From an uncultured beta proteobacterium (GTDB taxonomy: Bacteria > Pseudomonadota > Gammaproteobacteria > Burkholderiales > Burkholderiaceae_C): a stretch of 9,000 nucleotides of DNA. The notes below the pieces were generated by a model. That model worked only from the letters and a program-made list of their open reading frames with translations. It had not been told where the DNA came from and searched no databases. The stretch covers positions 1 through 9,000 of the forward strand of contig CAIQEX010000102.1 in the NCBI GenBank assembly GCA_903870955.1, given 5' to 3'. Made by a program: the position numbers and the translations under genes. Numbering within the stretch: position 1 is the first letter of the stretch; each line of letters starts with the position of its first letter. Shown here in pieces: positions 7,553-9,000 of this stretch.

Positions 7553-7910
7553 TTGCCTTGGACGCCACTGCCTTGGCAATCAACGCATTCATATCTGCCG
7601 CGCGCTCCACCGTCTGGTCAAAGTGGAAGTGCAGTGTCGGCACGGTATGAATGTGCAAGCGCTTGAACAACCCCGCGCGCAAAAACCCGGCCGCCTGGTT
7701 TAAGCCCTCGGCGGTTTGAACCGGGTCACCTACCAACAAGCTAAAAAACACCTTGGCATGGGCGTAATCGGGCGTGACCTCCACCGCCTGGATGGTCACC
7801 ATACCGACACGCGGGTCCTTCAACTCGCGCGCGATCAACTCCGTCAGATCCCGTTGGATCTGATCGGCGACGCGAAAACCGCGATTGGGTGTGGAAGATT
7901 TCTTCTTCAT
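7542..7910 (-). CDS. rbfA: 30S ribosome-binding factor RbfA
   Basis: This 122-residue protein is RbfA, a single KH-type domain protein that binds the immature 30S subunit, aids 16S rRNA 5'-end processing and is needed for growth in the cold. The sequence shows the conserved pattern: [22 protein letters not shown] (helix 1), the strand block [23 protein letters not shown], and the C-terminal [22 protein letters not shown]. The length is typical. The ATG at 7910 is chosen because the family N-terminus is a short basic stretch just before the first helix ([17 protein letters not shown]). The frame stays open upstream to 8105, but that would overlap infB and encode an unrelated segment. No strong Shine-Dalgarno precedes the ATG; the leader is the GC-rich spacer after infB. 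Confidence 0.95.
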   Translation of the reverse strand: MKKKSSTPNRGFRVADQIQRDLTELIARELKDPRVGMVTIQAVEVTPDYAHAKVFFSLLVGDPVQTAEGLNQAAGFLRAGLFKRLHIHTVPTLHFHFDQTVERAADMNALIAKAVASKAKED

Positions 7911-7986
7911 AGCGCCGGGCCGCCCCAAGCCGTGCGACGGCCCCCCTGGGGGGCAGCGTAGTCCACGAAGTGACAAGCGTGGGGGC
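7911..7986 (-). repeat. G/C-run palindromic spacer between infB and rbfA, REP-like
   Basis: The 76-nt spacer, read on the minus strand, starts directly after the infB stop with GCCCCCACGCTTGT. It continues to a tight palindrome of six-C and six-G runs (7940-7954, CCCCCC T GGGGGG on the plus strand) and ends in CTTGGGGCGGCC just before rbfA. C-run, C/G-run palindrome and GGGGCGGCC blocks in this order recall a repeat I associate with intergenic regions of Comamonadaceae genomes; that is recall and is unverified. The stems could form RNA hairpins that stabilise infB mRNA or modulate rbfA translation. No U-tract follows, so it is not an intrinsic terminator. Confidence 0.5.
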
Positions 7987-9000
7987 TCATAGAGTACGGG
8001 CAATTTCCCGAATTTCGAAGAACTCGAGCTGATCACCCTCGTTAATGTCGTTGTAATTCTTGAGCTTGACGCCGCACTCGAAGCCTTCCTTGACTTCGCG
8101 CACATCGTCTTTCATGCGTTTCAGGGAGTCGAGTTCGCCGGTGTAGATCACCACGTTGTTGCGCAACAGGCGGAAATGCGCGCTGCGATTAACGGAACCA
8201 CTGGTCACCATACAACCCGCCACAGTACCGATCTTGGAGGCCACGAACACGGTTCGAATTTCGGCAGTACCGATAACCTCTTCGCGCTTCTCGGGTGCCA
8301 ACATGCCAGACATGGCTGCCTTGAGTTCGTCCACAGCGTCGTAAATGATGTTGTAGTAACGAATGTCGACACCATTGCTTTCGGCCAATTTGCGCGCACC
8401 GGCATCGGCGCGAACATTGAAGCCAATCACCACCGATTTGGACGCAATGGCCAAATTGATATCCGACTCGCTGATGGCGCCCACCGCGGCGTACACCATT
8501 TGAACCTTGACCTCTTCCGTTGACAGCTTGAGCAATGACTGCGCCAGAGCTTCCTGCGAACCCTGCACGTCGGACTTGACAATGATGGGGAGCATCTTGA
8601 CATCGCCAGACGACAGATCCGAGAACATGTTTTCCAGCTTGGCGGCCTGTTGCTTAGCCAGCTTGGTGTTGCGGAACTTGCCTGCACGGTAGGTGGCAAT
8701 TTCGCGGGCCCGACGTTCGTCAGACATCACCATGAATTCGTCACCCGCCTGAGGCACTTCGGTCAGACCCTGAATTTCCACAGGAATGGAAGGTCCTGCC
8801 GATTTGATCGGCTTGCCGTTCTCGTCCAGCATGGCTCGCACGCGACCATAGGTCTGGCCAGCCAGCACCACATCGCCCGCCTTGAGCGTACCGGACTGAA
8901 TCAGCACCGTTGCCACGGGTCCACGTCCCTTGTCGAGCTGGGCTTCAATCACAAGGCCCTTGGCCATGGCTTCCACCGGGGCTTTGAGTTCCAGCACTTC
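7987..9000 (-). CDS. infB: Translation initiation factor IF-2, C-terminal part (5' end beyond window)
   Basis: The visible 337 residues are the C-terminal part of IF-2, the GTPase that brings fMet-tRNA to the 30S subunit and promotes 70S joining. The frame enters from the right edge with no start visible; the GTPase domain lies outside. Seen in order are the EF-Tu-like domain II ([32 protein letters not shown]), the IF-2 domain 3 or C1 ([53 protein letters not shown]), a linker helix, and the C2 domain that binds the fMet-tRNA acceptor end ([57 protein letters not shown]). It ends in TGA. It lies upstream of rbfA, as in the conserved nusA-infB-rbfA operon. No damage is visible. Confidence 0.97.
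   Translation of the reverse strand, partial: EVLELKAPVEAMAKGLVIEAQLDKGRGPVATVLIQSGTLKAGDVVLAGQTYGRVRAMLDENGKPIKSAGPSIPVEIQGLTEVPQAGDEFMVMSDERRAREIATYRAGKFRNTKLAKQQAAKLENMFSDLSSGDVKMLPIIVKSDVQGSQEALAQSLLKLSTEEVKVQMVYAAVGAISESDINLAIASKSVVIGFNVRADAGARKLAESNGVDIRYYNIIYDAVDELKAAMSGMLAPEKREEVIGTAEIRTVFVASKIGTVAGCMVTSGSVNRSAHFRLLRNNVVIYTGELDSLKRMKDDVREVKEGFECGVKLKNYNDINEGDQLEFFEIREIARTL

Noticed and set aside
7911..8105. N-terminal extension of rbfA to an upstream start at 8105
   Set aside because: It would overlap the end of infB and add an unconserved Ser/Arg-rich segment; RbfA normally begins just before the first helix, matching the ATG at 7910.
1..9000. CRISPR array, tRNA/rRNA genes, insertion sequence or phage genes
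   Set aside because: I saw no regularly spaced short repeats, tRNA-like cloverleaf, transposase or phage motif. The repeats present are coding PAS units or short intergenic elements.

Overview
The window looks like a chromosomal segment of a betaproteobacterium, most likely Burkholderiales/Comamonadaceae (Rhodoferax- or Polaromonas-like). The evidence is moderately high GC, the gene order infB-rbfA-truB-typA that is usual in that group, protein sequences of the same flavour, and a G/C-run intergenic element between infB and rbfA that resembles elements scattered through Comamonadaceae genomes. The lineage call is from recall of family features, not from a search. Every gene I can support lies on the minus strand, so transcription runs from the right edge to the left edge.

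Right part (9000 to 4705): a translation and ribosome-assembly block. It holds the C-terminal part of infB (initiation factor IF-2), rbfA (30S maturation factor), truB (tRNA U55 pseudouridine synthase) and typA/bipA (ribosome-associated GTPase). rbfA/truB and truB/typA are separated by only 2 and 9 nt, as expected for an operon. infB and rbfA are separated by a 76-nt repeat-like spacer. An EamA/DMT-family membrane transporter (4692 to 3817) follows typA after 12 nt and begins with a TTG codon, so it may be read through from the same operon.

Middle (3816 to 3595): a 222-nt gene-free region holding a perfect 17-bp inverted repeat, an 18-bp imperfect direct repeat and a CAATTGT/ACAATTG inverted pair. 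It is presumably the control region of the next gene.

Left part (3594 to 1): one uninterrupted minus-strand reading frame of 1198 codons that runs off the left edge. It encodes a multi-PAS sensor histidine kinase: a short N-terminal hydrophobic segment, five PAS domains about 135 to 140 residues apart, a HisKA domain with the phospho-acceptor His, and a HATPase_c domain. A sixth PAS domain lies unusually after the kinase core. Immediately after that PAS domain the frame switches, without a stop, into the middle of a creatininase-family amidohydrolase (NGHGAN motif and a likely second metal-site motif at the edge). The join falls exactly where a sequence repeated within the gene ends, and the amidohydrolase lacks its N-terminal part. 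I therefore think a misassembly or recombination chimera is more likely than a true fusion, but it is the most notable feature of the window.
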